A stretch of DNA of 64,000 nucleotides, taken from positions 55,785 to 119,784 of the forward strand of contig CALUWM010000002.1 of NCBI GenBank assembly GCA_944324485.1, written 5' to 3'. Position numbers and translations under genes: made by a program. Source of the DNA: Candidatus Gastranaerophilales bacterium. Its GTDB lineage: Bacteria > Cyanobacteriota > Vampirovibrionia > Gastranaerophilales > Gastranaerophilaceae. Positions 27,308-37,043 of the stretch are shown here, piece by piece. The notes under the pieces were generated by a model, which had not been told where the DNA came from, did no database searches, and saw nothing but the letters and a program-made list of their open reading frames with translations. Within the stretch, counting starts at the first letter, position 1. Every line of letters starts with the position of its first letter.

Positions 27308-27937
27308 ATGGGTTTTGATTCAAGATTTTTATTAGCAAAAAAAACTGAAGCATCGCATGGTTATAGAAGCGGGATTTTAGCTAAAGGAATTGGAGAAATT
27401 TCTGGTGAGGCTGATTTAGCAAGAAGAATGAATACTACACCTTGGGCACCTTGGGCAAGAAATATCAAAGAAGCTGGTGCTTCTCCTAAAGAATGGTGTG
27501 CTGCTGATGATTTTCTTGCAAAAAGATTTGGAACTTTGGTTTCTTATGATAAAAATTATGCCAGAGGAACAACTAAAAAGATTGGTCGTTTTTCATCAAA
27601 CGGTATTCAAAGTTTGTTAAAAAGAACAAAATCTGAATTAGGTGAATTTAATTTACTTAAAGGTGTAAATGAAATAATAGATGATTGTAATTTAAGAGGT
27701 ACTTCTATTGAAACTTTAACTGATTTATATAGAATTGGTGGCAATTTAACTTTAGATGCTTCATCTTCTATAAAAAATATAAGCGGATTAAAAAATATAG
27801 GCAAATTAACAGTTATTGCTAAAAATCAAGAAGAAATGGAAGCATTTTTAAAGAAAATAGGCTTAATGGCACAAAACGGTGAAATGCTTGCAAAAATTAA
27901 AAATGGTGTTCATTTTGTAATGAAAAATTATTTGTAA
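27308..27937 (+). CDS. Hypothetical protein with LRR-like C-terminal segment
   Basis: I do not recognise this 209-residue protein. It has no signal peptide or membrane segment. Residues 1-115 contain several Trp and small-residue-rich stretches ('TTPWAPWARNIKEAGASPKEWCAADDF', about 40-66). Residues about 135-175 read like one or two leucine-rich-type turns ('SIETLTDLYRIGGNLTLDASSSIKNISGLKNIGKLTVIA'), a pattern seen in short beta-solenoid proteins. An AAAGGA ribosome site precedes the ATG. It lies 66 bases after recA with AT-rich sequence between them containing TATAAA-type boxes, so it may have its own promoter. Confidence 0.65.
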   Translation: MGFDSRFLLAKKTEASHGYRSGILAKGIGEISGEADLARRMNTTPWAPWARNIKEAGASPKEWCAADDFLAKRFGTLVSYDKNYARGTTKKIGRFSSNGIQSLLKRTKSELGEFNLLKGVNEIIDDCNLRGTSIETLTDLYRIGGNLTLDASSSIKNISGLKNIGKLTVIAKNQEEMEAFLKKIGLMAQNGEMLAKIKNGVHFVMKNYL

Positions 27938-27949
27938 TTTTTAATATAC

Positions 27950-27978
27950 TTGCAACATTAATAAATCCTTTTTATACT
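27950..27978 (+). promoter_or_regulatory. Promoter of rmlA
   Basis: TTGCAA (27950-27955), 17-base spacer, TATACT (27973-27978), a close sigma-70 match located 28 bases before the rmlA start. Confidence 0.72.
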
Positions 27979-28006
27979 GATTTTATAAGATAAAAAAGGG
28001 TTAAAA

Positions 28007-28876
28007 ATGAAAGGCATTATTCTTGCAGCGGGAGCTGGATCAAGATTATATCCGGCAAGTTTACCTATTTCTAAAATTTTGCTTCCGGTTTATGATAAAC
28101 CGATGATTTACTATCCTATTACTACTTTGCTCTTAGCTGGAATTAAAGATATTTTAATTATAACTAATCCTTTTGATGTAGATAATTTTAAAAAAGTTTT
28201 GGGTGATGGAAGCTCTATTGGGGTTAAGTTTTCTTATGCTATTCAAGAAGTTCCAAAAGGAATAGCGGATAGTTTTTTAATAGCTGAAGAATTTATTGCC
28301 AATTTACCTGTTGCACTTATTTTGGGTGATAATATATTCCATGGGTTTGGTTTTTCATCTATGTTAAAAGAAGTTGGAAAGAGGGATTTTGGAGCGACTG
28401 TTTTTGGTTATCAGGTTCAAGATCCTGAAAGATTTGGTGTTGTCGAATTTGATAACAATAATAAAGCTATTTCTATTGAAGAAAAACCAAAAAATCCAAA
28501 ATCAAATTATGCTGTAACCGGCTTATATTTTTATGATAATAAAGTTGTTGAGTATGCAAAAACACTTAAACCATCTCAACGAGGAGAACTTGAAATTACT
28601 GATTTAAATAAGATATATCTTGAAAAAAATCAATTAAAAGTAGAAATTTTAGGAAGAGGTTTTGCCTGGCTTGACACCGGAACTTTTGAAAGTTTGTTGC
28701 AGGCGGCTAATTTTGTTCAATCGATGGAAGTTAATACAGGTATGAAAATAGCTTCAATAGAAGAAGTAGCATATCGTATGGGTTATATTTCAAAAGAACA
28801 ATTGCTTAAAATATCTGAAAAATATAAACAAAATGGCTATGGAAAATATTTAGAAAAAATTATTAGACTGAAATAA
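28007..28876 (+). CDS. rmlA: Glucose-1-phosphate thymidylyltransferase
   Basis: Makes dTDP-glucose from glucose-1-phosphate and dTTP, the entry to dTDP-rhamnose and other surface sugars. The 289-residue length is typical. It shows the nucleotide-binding '[33 protein letters not shown]' signature at the N-terminus, 'LGDNIFHG', 'GVVEFD', '[21 protein letters not shown]' and '[19 protein letters not shown]'. It stands alone, without rmlB, rmlC or rmlD nearby, and its end overlaps the converging 28863 gene by 14 bases. Its promoter at 27950-27978 is well formed; the ribosome site is AAAAAAGGG. Confidence 0.95.
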   Translation: MKGIILAAGAGSRLYPASLPISKILLPVYDKPMIYYPITTLLLAGIKDILIITNPFDVDNFKKVLGDGSSIGVKFSYAIQEVPKGIADSFLIAEEFIANLPVALILGDNIFHGFGFSSMLKEVGKRDFGATVFGYQVQDPERFGVVEFDNNNKAISIEEKPKNPKSNYAVTGLYFYDNKVVEYAKTLKPSQRGELEITDLNKIYLEKNQLKVEILGRGFAWLDTGTFESLLQAANFVQSMEVNTGMKIASIEEVAYRMGYISKEQLLKISEKYKQNGYGKYLEKIIRLK

Positions 28877-30569
28877 TTTTATTTAATTCGTTTTGATTGC
28901 CTGTTTCTAATAGTTCATAGATTCTATCGATTTTATGATTAATATAATCTGCAACTTTATATCCTTCAGGTAAATCGTATAGAAGTGCTATCAGACTTAA
29001 AAAATAATCTTTTAAATCATTATATTCAAGTCCATCAATTGGAAATTTATTAAAATTACCAATTTTTTCATATACCGGTGTTATATTGAAAAAGAAAGAT
29101 AAAGAATCTTTAAATCTTTTAATAATTTCAGGATTATTTCTTACAAATTCAGGTAATTCTTCACTTCTTTTTTCAAGGTCATTTTCAAAATCAATTAATG
29201 TAAATTGTAAAACACTTGCACATATATCTGCTTCTCTTGGATGTTCTTTATCATATTTTAAAACGGTTTTATCAATTTTTTCTTTATATTCTTGAGCTTT
29301 TTTATCATCAGTATAATCTCTATTTTTATTAAAGGTCACTCTTCCATAATGTATACATTCATCAATAAATAAACCGTTTTCTTTTGCCCAAGTGGCAATC
29401 TTTTTATTTATTTTTGTCGGAACTAAATTTAAAATTATACAATTTTCATTATTTGTTACACCAAAATAATTTTTGGGACTTAAGTTTTTAACATAATCCC
29501 ACCCTTTACTTACAGCAGTCGAAAATTTTTCTCTTGCCCAAGGATTTTTTGTCCAAAATAATTCAAGAGCAGATATTTTTTCTTTTGGTACTGTTATCTT
29601 TAATGCCAGTTCTTCTTCACTTATACCACCACATTTTTTCATAAACTTAGAAAGATATTTTTTAACCGATAATCCTTCTTGAGTTTTATTCCAAGCATAT
29701 ACCATTGCTTCAGACATTTCGTCTTTAAATTCAGGATTTTCGCTTATAAAATCAGATTGTCTTTTACTTTGTTTGTAAATTGCTTCAGGGTGTTCTATAT
29801 AATATTTTTTTAAACTTTCAGATATATGTTTTTTATGTGCATTACTTAAAGGACCTCTTGGAATAACAATAGGTTCACCTTCTTCTTTTTGTTTTTTTGC
29901 TTCTTTTGCTTCTTTTATTTTTATAGATATTTTTTCTCTAAAATTATCATTATATTTTTTATTAGATAATTTTAAAACATGCGCATAATGGCTATTCATT
30001 AATGGAATATTAAGTTTTTTTGCCATGGTGTAATATAAATTAAAATCCTTATTATTTTTTGAATTTTCATTTAAATATTTTGTAAGGTCATTGAGTGAAA
30101 AACCTTGTCCCCAATATAATTTTATTAATTGTAAAGTTAAATCTTCTTCATTAGAAAAAACATCAGATTTCCCTTCAAGATATTGACCTATAAAACTATC
30201 TTTTTGTGTTTCAATATCAAAAACAGAATTTACATTTTTGAATTCAGGATATTTTTCTTTTAATTCATCAAGAGAAAAGCAATCTAAAACACCTTTATAT
30301 TTTTCAAAATGAATATCATATAATGATTTATTTTGAGGATTATTTTCTTTTAAGGTTTTTTGTATGGTTTCAAATATATCAGGCGGATAATATTCTTCTT
30401 TTAAATTTTCATTAACTTTAGATAAATCAAGACTATATCCTCCTAAAAAAGCCGGATAAAAATTTAAATTATTAATATTTTTATAATTTGTTTGATTTAC
30501 TGTTTGTTTATTTTTAAAATTCTTGTTGGAAATAAAATTTTTTATTGGTTGTATATTTGAAATTTTCAT
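28863..30569 (-). CDS. Large hypothetical protein with PAFLGG motif and NUMOD3-like segment
   Basis: A 568-residue protein I cannot place. The first 38 residues are an Asn/Lys-rich leader followed by PAFLGG (39-44). The body is helical and charged. Around residues 240-300 are HPE-type repeats ('[24 protein letters not shown]', '[20 protein letters not shown]', '[17 protein letters not shown]'). They resemble the NUMOD3 DNA-binding helix of homing-endonuclease accessory regions, but no nuclease core is seen. There is no signal peptide or membrane segment. An AAAAAGG site precedes the ATG at 11 bases. It may be a host-interaction or structural protein; this is only a guess. Confidence 0.62.
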   Translation of the reverse strand: MKISNIQPIKNFISNKNFKNKQTVNQTNYKNINNLNFYPAFLGGYSLDLSKVNENLKEEYYPPDIFETIQKTLKENNPQNKSLYDIHFEKYKGVLDCFSLDELKEKYPEFKNVNSVFDIETQKDSFIGQYLEGKSDVFSNEEDLTLQLIKLYWGQGFSLNDLTKYLNENSKNNKDFNLYYTMAKKLNIPLMNSHYAHVLKLSNKKYNDNFREKISIKIKEAKEAKKQKEEGEPIVIPRGPLSNAHKKHISESLKKYYIEHPEAIYKQSKRQSDFISENPEFKDEMSEAMVYAWNKTQEGLSVKKYLSKFMKKCGGISEEELALKITVPKEKISALELFWTKNPWAREKFSTAVSKGWDYVKNLSPKNYFGVTNNENCIILNLVPTKINKKIATWAKENGLFIDECIHYGRVTFNKNRDYTDDKKAQEYKEKIDKTVLKYDKEHPREADICASVLQFTLIDFENDLEKRSEELPEFVRNNPEIIKRFKDSLSFFFNITPVYEKIGNFNKFPIDGLEYNDLKDYFLSLIALLYDLPEGYKVADYINHKIDRIYELLETGNQNELNKIISV

Positions 30570-30726
30570 AAATTAAAACCTTTTTATTTTTTATTGTAAA
30601 TATATAAAAATATAAAATATAAAAAATTGCTAAAATATTGTAACAAAAACTTAATAATTACTACACTTGTAAAAGCTAATATTAAAGCTTTTTTCTAGTC
30701 TTAATGGGTTATTTTTTATTAAAACA

Positions 30727-30755
30727 CTTACAATGATATTTTTTTATGATATAAT
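30727..30755 (+). promoter_or_regulatory. Strong extended -10 promoter for the 53-residue gene
   Basis: TTACAA (30728-30733), 16-base spacer, TATAAT (30750-30755) with TGA directly before it, i.e. an extended -10. It is one of the best promoters in the window. Confidence 0.75.
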
Positions 30756-30805
30756 ATATGACAAAAGTTCGGTTGTTAGTTGTAAAATTCGCTAAGGAGG
30801 TTCTT

Positions 30806-30967
30806 ATGGCAATTTCTACCCACAAGGAAAAGTCTCAGACTTCAATTAAATCAAAATTCAATGATGAGTTTCAACATTATTTAAAAAAACAATGTTTGAA
30901 AACTACATTCAATGGATTAGAGTTAGAAACATTTAGTTGGTACAAAAAGGTTTTGGGGTTGGCTTAA
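30806..30967 (+). CDS. 53-residue small protein with very strong expression signals
   Basis: The start is the ATG at 30806 because AAGGAGG lies 5 bases upstream; a longer in-frame start at 30758 sits only 3 bases after the -10 box and would add 16 residues without a ribosome site. The product is 53 residues, soluble, basic in its N-terminal half, with one Cys and two aromatic clusters (FQHYL, FSWYKK). I do not recognise it. It has an extended -10 promoter, the best Shine-Dalgarno of the window, an upstream TGTAACAAA motif (30639-30647) and its own terminator. It is therefore a self-contained and probably highly expressed transcription unit. Confidence 0.72.
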   Translation: MAISTHKEKSQTSIKSKFNDEFQHYLKKQCLKTTFNGLELETFSWYKKVLGLA

Positions 30968-30978
30968 TGAAAGATTAA

Positions 30979-31008
30979 AAAAGCGGGTTTTATAGGATAC
31001 CCGCTTTT
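30979..31008. terminator. Bidirectional intrinsic terminator
   Basis: Ten-bp arms AAAAGCGGGT / ACCCGCTTTT around a 10-base loop, between the 53-residue gene and the converging clpB. Confidence 0.9.
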
Positions 31009-31012
31009 AAAT

Positions 31013-33586
31013 TTATAATTTTTTGAATTTGATTTCATCATTAACAAAATCAATTTCTATTTTATCCCCATCTTTAAATACACCTTTTAAAAGCTCTTTT
31101 GATAAAGGATTTTCTATTAATTGTCTGATAGTTCTTTTTAGCGGTCTTGCTCCATACATAGGGTTATATCCTTGTATTGCAAGATGTTCTTTTGCTTCTT
31201 TGGTAATGAATAATTCTATTTTTCTTTCTTGTAATAGATTTTTTAAATATTCTATTTGTATATCAACTATTTTAGATAAGTTTTCCAAAGTTAAAGCATC
31301 AAAGAAAATTGTTTCATCAATTCTGTTTAAAAATTCAGGTTTAAAATATTCTCTTAATTTTTGTGTGATTTCTTCTTTTATTTGTTCTTTATTACCGGTA
31401 TTTCCTTTTAAAACATTATCTAAAATAATATTTGAACCTATGTTTGAGGTTAATATGATAATGGTGTTTTTAAAATCAACAGTTCTTCCTTTTGAATCTG
31501 TTAATCTTCCGTCATCAAATATTTGAAGCATTATGTTAAATACATCAGGATGAGCCTTTTCAATTTCATCAAAAAGGATAACAGAATATGGTTTTTTCCT
31601 TACGGCAGAAGTTAATTGTCCGCCTTCATCATATCCAACATATCCCGGAGGCGCACCAATTAAACGTGCGGTTGAATGTTTTTCCATATATTCAGACATA
31701 TCAATTCTAATAAGACTGTCTTCATCTAAAAACATAAATTTAGCAAGGGCTTTGGCAAGTTCAGTTTTACCAACACCGGTTGGACCTAAGAATAAAAATG
31801 TTCCAATAGGACGTTTAGGATCTTTAAGCCCGCTTCTTGCTCTTCTTATACTATCGGAAATTATTTCAACAGCTTCATCTTGACCTATTACTTGTTTGTG
31901 AAGAGTATCTTCCATTTGGATTAATTTTTGACTTTCTTCTTCAACAAGCTTAGAAACAGGCACTCCTGTCCATTTTGAAATGACTTCTGCAATGTCTTCT
32001 TCGTCTATTTCTTCTTTTAATAAAGTGTTTTTATGTTCTTTAGTTTTACAATTTTTTAATTCTTCAAGTAATTCAGGTAATTTTCCGTATTGTAATTTTG
32101 CTGCAAGTTCAAGATTATATTCTCTTTGAGCACGTTCAATTTCGTGTTTTACTTGTTCAATTTCTGTTTTAATTTGAACCTCTCCTTTTATTGTAGACTT
32201 TTCTTTTTCCCATTGTTCTTTTAAAACATTTGCTTTTTTTTCAGTTTCATCAAGTAATTTTTGGACTTTTTCAGTTTTTTCTTTGTCATTATCATCCTTA
32301 AGTGATTGCAATTCAATTTGCAGTTGGAGTTTTTGACGTTCCAATTTATCAAGTTCTTCAGGCATTGAATCAATTTCAATTCTTATTGCACTTGATGCTT
32401 CGTCTATTAAATCAATTGCTTTATCGGGTAAAAATCTGTCTGTTATATATCTTGATGATAATTTTGCAGCTGCAACAAGAGCTGAATCTTTAATTCTTAT
32501 GCCATGGTGAACTTCATATTTATCTTTTAAACCTCTTAAAATTGAAATTGTGTCCTCAACAGAAGGTTCATCAACTAAAATTGGTTGGAAACGACGTTCT
32601 AAAGCCGGATCTTTTTCTATATATTTACGATATTCATTTACTGTTGTAGCACCGACCGTTCTTACTTGACCACGAGCTAACATTGGTTTTAAAAGATTTC
32701 CGGCATCTGCTGTGCCTTCTGCTCCGCCAGCGCCAACAACTGTGTGTAATTCGTCAATAAATAAAATAATTTGACCGTCAGACTTTTCAACTTCTTTTAA
32801 TACTTTTTTTAATCTTTCTTCAAATTCACCTCTAAATTTAGCACCTGCTATTAAAGCACCCATATCAAGTGAAATCAAAGTTGTATTTTTTAAACTTTCA
32901 GGAACATCTCCTCTTATAATACGTTGAGCTAATCCTTCAACAATCGCAGTTTTTCCAACTCCGGCCTCACCAATTAAACAAGGATTATTTTTTGTTCTTC
33001 GATTTAATACTTGAATAATCCTTCTTATTTCTTCATCTCTGCCTATAACAGGGTCAAGTTTTCCCATTGAGGCTAGTTTTGTTAAATCTGTTGAAAATTT
33101 TTCAAGTATTTTATAATCTTCATCGGCATTTTTGTTGTCCACTTTTTTATCCCCCCTAATATTTTTCATGGCGGTTAAAATTTTTTCTTTAGTTAAAGAA
33201 AATTTATTAAAAATTCTTTCGATATCAAAATCTTTTATAGTTGTCATAGCGAGCAAAATATGCTCAGCTGTAACAAATTTGTCTTTTAATTCTTCAGCTT
33301 GTTTTTTAGCTTCTTCAAAAAGAGTGAGGCAATTTTTGCTAAAATAAATTTTATCATTTATTTCTTCTGTTGTTGGAAAATTATTTATAATATTCAAAAC
33401 ATCATTTAAAAAAAGATTATTATTTAATTTCAATTCATTAAATAACATATTAATTGAATCTATTGCTGAATTATTCATTGCATATAGGATATGAGCCGGT
33501 TCAATTAATGTATTATGTTTTTCAATGGCTGTATTTTGTGCATTATAGATTAGTTCTTTTGTTGAATCGGTGTAATTATCAAACAT
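31013..33586 (-). CDS. clpB: ATP-dependent disaggregase ClpB
   Basis: ClpB is a hexameric Hsp100 disaggregase that works with DnaK. The 857-residue protein has the Clp N-domain (about 1-140), the first AAA+ module with Walker A 'GEAGVGKTA' (206-214) and '[19 protein letters not shown]', a long Lys/Glu coiled-coil middle domain (about 400-515) that separates ClpB from ClpC, and a second AAA+ module with '[15 protein letters not shown]' and '[32 protein letters not shown]'. It lacks the ClpP-binding loop context and a UVR motif, fitting ClpB. AAAGGA precedes the ATG. I saw no CIRCE-type inverted repeat in the short upstream region. Confidence 0.96.
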   Translation of the reverse strand: MFDNYTDSTKELIYNAQNTAIEKHNTLIEPAHILYAMNNSAIDSINMLFNELKLNNNLFLNDVLNIINNFPTTEEINDKIYFSKNCLTLFEEAKKQAEELKDKFVTAEHILLAMTTIKDFDIERIFNKFSLTKEKILTAMKNIRGDKKVDNKNADEDYKILEKFSTDLTKLASMGKLDPVIGRDEEIRRIIQVLNRRTKNNPCLIGEAGVGKTAIVEGLAQRIIRGDVPESLKNTTLISLDMGALIAGAKFRGEFEERLKKVLKEVEKSDGQIILFIDELHTVVGAGGAEGTADAGNLLKPMLARGQVRTVGATTVNEYRKYIEKDPALERRFQPILVDEPSVEDTISILRGLKDKYEVHHGIRIKDSALVAAAKLSSRYITDRFLPDKAIDLIDEASSAIRIEIDSMPEELDKLERQKLQLQIELQSLKDDNDKEKTEKVQKLLDETEKKANVLKEQWEKEKSTIKGEVQIKTEIEQVKHEIERAQREYNLELAAKLQYGKLPELLEELKNCKTKEHKNTLLKEEIDEEDIAEVISKWTGVPVSKLVEEESQKLIQMEDTLHKQVIGQDEAVEIISDSIRRARSGLKDPKRPIGTFLFLGPTGVGKTELAKALAKFMFLDEDSLIRIDMSEYMEKHSTARLIGAPPGYVGYDEGGQLTSAVRKKPYSVILFDEIEKAHPDVFNIMLQIFDDGRLTDSKGRTVDFKNTIIILTSNIGSNIILDNVLKGNTGNKEQIKEEITQKLREYFKPEFLNRIDETIFFDALTLENLSKIVDIQIEYLKNLLQERKIELFITKEAKEHLAIQGYNPMYGARPLKRTIRQLIENPLSKELLKGVFKDGDKIEIDFVNDEIKFKKL

Positions 33587-33675
33587 AATTTAATCCTTTC
33601 TTATATTTTTATTTTATAAGGTTTTTTAAAAATTTTTCTAAAATTAATGTTATTTTAATTGTTTGAAAATTATTC

Positions 33676-33681
33676 TATAAT
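33676..33681 (+). promoter_or_regulatory. -10 box 6 nt before the amidase start
   Basis: Perfect TATAAT, six bases (ATCGAT), then ATG. No ribosome-binding site. Confidence 0.55.
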
Positions 33682-33687
33682 ATCGAT

Positions 33688-34857
33688 ATGAAAAAAATTT
33701 TATTTTTATTGATTATAATGTTGTTCCAAAATGTCTTAGCAATTGATGAACTAAAGGACGTTGGTATTGCTAAATATGCAGTTTTAGAAGTTTTAGAAGA
33801 TAATGTTCCTTTAAGAGATAAGGCAAATGAAAATGCAAAGAGAATAACCCATCTTTATAAGGGGAGCGTACTATTTGCTGATAAAGAAAATAAGGATTAT
33901 TTTAGAGTTGAGTTAAAAGAAAATAAATATTTTTGGATAAACAAAAAATATGTTGATGTTCAAGCTATAATTCCTGAAAAAAGAATAGACAATGTTAAAA
34001 AAATAACGTTTAAAGAAGAAAAAAATAAGTATAAATTAAATATAGAGACAGATTTTAAAAGTACATATATCGTAAATGAAAACGGAAATAATCTTGATTT
34101 TACGTTGTATGATAATTATTTTGATCCAATAGAGACTAAAATTTCTAATAAAAATAGTGCTTTTGAATTGCCTTTAATGTTTGTTAACGATTTAAATATA
34201 AAATATAAAAATGATAAGCCCTTATTTGGTTATGATGTTGAAAGCTATGAAGATGGCTATATTTTAACAGTTAAAAAAACTCCAAAAATTAATCATAACA
34301 GACCTTTAAAAAATATAAAAGTAACTCTTGATGCAGGACATGGCGGAAGTGAAAAAGGGGCTTGTTGTTTTGGCTTGGAAGAAAAAAATATTAATTTACA
34401 AATAGTTAAAAAATTAAAAAAAGAATTTAAAAAACAAGGTGCGAAGGTTTATCTAACAAGAAAAAGAGATAAAAAAATTGATTTATATGATAGAATTTCC
34501 TATGCAAAAGAAAAAGACAGTGATATTTTGCTTTCAATTCATCAAAATTCATTACCTAACCCTAAAAATGTTGATAAAAAACATGGTGTTGGAACTTATT
34601 ATTATCATCCTCAAGCAAAGCTTCTTGCTCAAAAAATTCAAGAAAATTTAATTTCTGCAACAAAATTTAGAGATGACAAAGTTAATTATGCTTCTTTCGC
34701 GATAACCAGAGCTAGTTTGCCTGTGAGTGTATTAATTGAGTGCGGATATATTATAAGAAAAGAAGAAGCTGAAAAAATATCAGATAAAAAATTTCAAAAA
34801 ATTATAGCTAAAGCAATTACAAACGGTTGTGCACAATATTTAAAAGATAGATATTAA
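33688..34857 (+). CDS. Secreted N-acetylmuramoyl-L-alanine amidase (Amidase_3)
   Basis: Cleaves the amide bond between MurNAc and the stem peptide in peptidoglycan. The 389 residues comprise a signal peptide (about 1-18), an SH3b-like wall-binding module (about 28-92), a beta-rich AMIN-like region (about 100-205) and an Amidase_3 catalytic domain. Zinc and catalytic residues are visible: H218 in DAGHGG, E231/E232 in GLEEKNI, H285 in SIHQNS and E351 in LIECGY. The transcript is probably leaderless, with TATAAT 6 bases before the ATG. Its stop interlocks with that of the converging GNAT-like gene in TTAA (34854-34857). Confidence 0.92.
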   Translation: MKKILFLLIIMLFQNVLAIDELKDVGIAKYAVLEVLEDNVPLRDKANENAKRITHLYKGSVLFADKENKDYFRVELKENKYFWINKKYVDVQAIIPEKRIDNVKKITFKEEKNKYKLNIETDFKSTYIVNENGNNLDFTLYDNYFDPIETKISNKNSAFELPLMFVNDLNIKYKNDKPLFGYDVESYEDGYILTVKKTPKINHNRPLKNIKVTLDAGHGGSEKGACCFGLEEKNINLQIVKKLKKEFKKQGAKVYLTRKRDKKIDLYDRISYAKEKDSDILLSIHQNSLPNPKNVDKKHGVGTYYYHPQAKLLAQKIQENLISATKFRDDKVNYASFAITRASLPVSVLIECGYIIRKEEAEKISDKKFQKIIAKAITNGCAQYLKDRY

Positions 34858-35747
34858 GCTGTTGTTGGGTCGTTAAATATAATTTTGGCATTTTTTAATA
34901 TATTATCTTGTTTTATTTCTCTATAATAATCTTTTGCTAAAATTTGACTCTTAGATATAAATTCCATACCATTTTCGTTTAAAATTGCTAATAATTCTTT
35001 TGAATTCATAAAATAATCTTTTACTTTAATGTATAGGTTAAAGTTTTTTGTTTTTTGGGATAATTTTGAGTAAATAAATTTAATAGCGTCTGTTAAATAT
35101 ATGTTGTATGCAAAATCTATTGTAAAATTAATATAAAAATCATGGTTGTTTTTGGTTGCAACTTCAAAATATCCGAGAATTTTGTTTTCATCGTTATAAA
35201 ATACATACTTATAACATTTATTTAAAAATTGATAATTTTGTCTTGCAAATAAAAATCTGTTAAAGGAATTAATGCCTTCATTGTAAAAATTGCATACTTC
35301 TTTAACCATTTCCTTTTTAAAAGGTTTTAAAAAAAGAGAATAACTTGTATTAATTGAATTAATTTTATAGAGGTATTCAAACCCGCAATTTCTGAAATTT
35401 AAGTCATTTCTGAAAATATTTAATAAATCAATTTGTTTTTCATCTACTACAACATAAAAGGAATTTGCTCCCATTGCTCTGTATCTTGAGATAACATAAT
35501 TTACAAGCTGATGAGCTATATCGGTTGAATTTTCTTCTAAAATCAATTTTGTTATTTTAAAACGGGTGAAACTTTTAGAATCTTTATCCAGGGTAATTAA
35601 TCCTTGGTTTTTTTTGTCAACAAGGGCAACAAAACTTTCATTTGCAAATTTTAATCTTAAAGGCAAAAGATGATTTATAAAACACAAAAATTCCCTAACA
35701 GGGTTTAAATTGCAATTAACAAAAACTATATTTTTAATTTCAATCAT
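34854..35747 (-). CDS. Hypothetical protein, possibly GNAT-like
   Basis: A 297-residue soluble protein. Two alpha/beta halves each look weakly like an acetyltransferase fold: 'ALVDKKNQGLITLDKDSKSFTRFKITKLILEE...HQLVNYVISRYRAMGANSFYVVVDE' (about 40-105) and 'YVFYNDENKILGYFEVATKNNHDFYINFTIDFAY...' (about 180-240). No clear acetyl-CoA R/Q-x-x-G-x-G/A loop is visible, so the assignment is weak. There is no Shine-Dalgarno; TATAAT (minus 35758-35753) is 5 bases before the ATG and sits just inside the gap after folE2. Its stop overlaps that of the amidase gene. Confidence 0.5.
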   Translation of the reverse strand: MIEIKNIVFVNCNLNPVREFLCFINHLLPLRLKFANESFVALVDKKNQGLITLDKDSKSFTRFKITKLILEENSTDIAHQLVNYVISRYRAMGANSFYVVVDEKQIDLLNIFRNDLNFRNCGFEYLYKINSINTSYSLFLKPFKKEMVKEVCNFYNEGINSFNRFLFARQNYQFLNKCYKYVFYNDENKILGYFEVATKNNHDFYINFTIDFAYNIYLTDAIKFIYSKLSQKTKNFNLYIKVKDYFMNSKELLAILNENGMEFISKSQILAKDYYREIKQDNILKNAKIIFNDPTTA

Positions 35748-35752
35748 ACTTT

Positions 35753-35758
35753 ATTATA
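35753..35758 (-). promoter_or_regulatory. -10 box 5 nt before the 35747 start
   Basis: Perfect TATAAT on the minus strand, five bases, then ATG, immediately after the folE2 stop codon. Confidence 0.4.
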
Positions 35759-35760
35759 AC

Positions 35761-36558
35761 TTATTTATAACATTTTTGATAAGCCCAAGCGTTGTGATTA
35801 TGGATTGATTCGAATGCTTCCATTTCAACTTCATAAAAAATAATTTTTTCGTTTTCGTTTAATTTTATAACTACATCTCTTATAACATCTTCTACAAATT
35901 TGGGATTTTTATAGGCTGTTTCTGTAACAAACTTTTCGTCTTGACGTTTTAAAAGAGGGTAAATTTCGCAAGATGCACAATTTTCAGCCATTTTTATCAA
36001 ATCTTCTATCCAGATTTGTTCGTTTTCACCATAGCTTATTTTAATCTTTAAAACAGCTCTTTGATTGTGGGCCCCAAAATCTGATATTTCTTTTGAACAA
36101 GGGCAGAGTGTCGTGATTGGAACATGTACTATAAGATAAAATTTATAGTTACAATTTTCATCTAATTCCCCTTCAAAAGCACAGTCGTAGCACATTAGAG
36201 ACTCCAGTTTGCTAATTGGTGCTTTCTTTTTTATAAAATACTTGAAACTAAATTTTAGATATGAACAAGTGGCGTCTAATCGGCGTTTCATGTCAAATAA
36301 AATAGGCTCAATGTCGTTTGCAAATAGTCCTTCTTTTTTGTAGTGATTTAAAATTTCAATAAAACGGGACATATGAGTGCCTTTGTAATGTGAAGGCAGA
36401 CTTACAGACATTTTTGCTTTAGCGTATACTGTTTCAAGTTCGGGTTTTTCAGTATTTGTTTTCCTTTCAATTTTTAGAGGAATTTCTACGTCTTTAACGC
36501 CAACTTTTTGAATGGGAATATTTCTTAAATCTTTTTGATTTTGTATATCTTTAATCAT
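35761..36558 (-). CDS. folE2: GTP cyclohydrolase FolE2 (type IB)
   Basis: Converts GTP to dihydroneopterin triphosphate for folate (and queuosine) synthesis. The 265-residue protein has the FolE2 signatures 'MSVSLPSHYKGTHMSRFIEIL' (about 50-70), 'CPCSKEISDFGAHNQR' (about 150-165, with the metal-ligand Cys) and the C-terminal 'EAFESIHNHNAWAY'. I use the ATG at 36558; a TTG one codon earlier is unnecessary. The gene overlaps the upstream WYDxDP-repeat gene by 8 bases and should be translationally coupled to it. FolE2 uses several divalent metals and often replaces zinc-dependent FolE. Confidence 0.94.
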   Translation of the reverse strand: MIKDIQNQKDLRNIPIQKVGVKDVEIPLKIERKTNTEKPELETVYAKAKMSVSLPSHYKGTHMSRFIEILNHYKKEGLFANDIEPILFDMKRRLDATCSYLKFSFKYFIKKKAPISKLESLMCYDCAFEGELDENCNYKFYLIVHVPITTLCPCSKEISDFGAHNQRAVLKIKISYGENEQIWIEDLIKMAENCASCEIYPLLKRQDEKFVTETAYKNPKFVEDVIRDVVIKLNENEKIIFYEVEMEAFESIHNHNAWAYQKCYK

Positions 36559-36880
36559 CAAAGCTATTTTTTTCCAGTGCCAAAAGTAATTTCAAGGCAG
36601 CTATTCTTTGAGTTTTCGGGTCCGCTTGTCTTAACATTTCTACTGCTTTTATCATGACCGGATCGTTGTCATACCAGCGATTACCTTTTCCTTGATATTG
36701 AGTAACGATTTGATAAATTCTTTCAATGACATCCTGAGCCACATCTTCTTGCAACTTAAGCATATAATCTTTTGCTTGTTCTTTTTGCTCATCGGTTGAT
36801 AGCTTTAAAAGCTCAAGCGCTTCTTTTAAAATCGGGTCTTTATCGTACCAACGTTTGCCGTAGTTTTCTTTTTCACTCAT
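36551..36880 (-). CDS. WYDxDP tandem-repeat hypothetical protein
   Basis: A 109-residue helical protein built of two similar halves. Each half begins with a G-x-RWYDxDP motif (W11-Y12-D13 and W69-Y70-D71) followed by an amphipathic helix ('ILKEALELLKLSTDEQKEQA' and 'VMIKAVEMLRQADPKTQRIA'). This is a clear internal duplication. I know no function for it. It has an AAAGGC-type ribosome site and overlaps folE2 by 8 bases, so the two are co-expressed; a folate-pathway or metal-related accessory role is only an inference from position. Confidence 0.78.
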   Translation of the reverse strand: MSEKENYGKRWYDKDPILKEALELLKLSTDEQKEQAKDYMLKLQEDVAQDVIERIYQIVTQYQGKGNRWYDNDPVMIKAVEMLRQADPKTQRIAALKLLLALEKNSFDD

Positions 36881-37043
36881 AAGTCTGCCTTTCTCTTGAC
36901 TAAGTATAGCAAATTTTTAAAAAATTTAAAAGTTAAAATCATTAATTTAATTCCACGATAATTTTTAAATATACCCAGATGACTAATTTTATTTTACATT
37001 TTTAATTCATAAAATAATTCTTAAATTAAGGAGAACAAAACTA

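Noticed and set aside
28863..30569. Homing endonuclease or mobile intron
   Set aside because: Only a NUMOD3-like helix pattern is present. No GIY-YIG or HNH core, intron or split gene is visible.
30758..30805. Upstream start for the 53-residue gene
   Set aside because: The ATG is within 3 bases of the -10 box, before the expected transcription start, while AAGGAGG is perfectly placed for 30806.
36881..37043. Riboswitch before the radical SAM gene
   Set aside because: The 163-base gap is AT-rich with no paired GC-containing stems or terminator-like hairpin.
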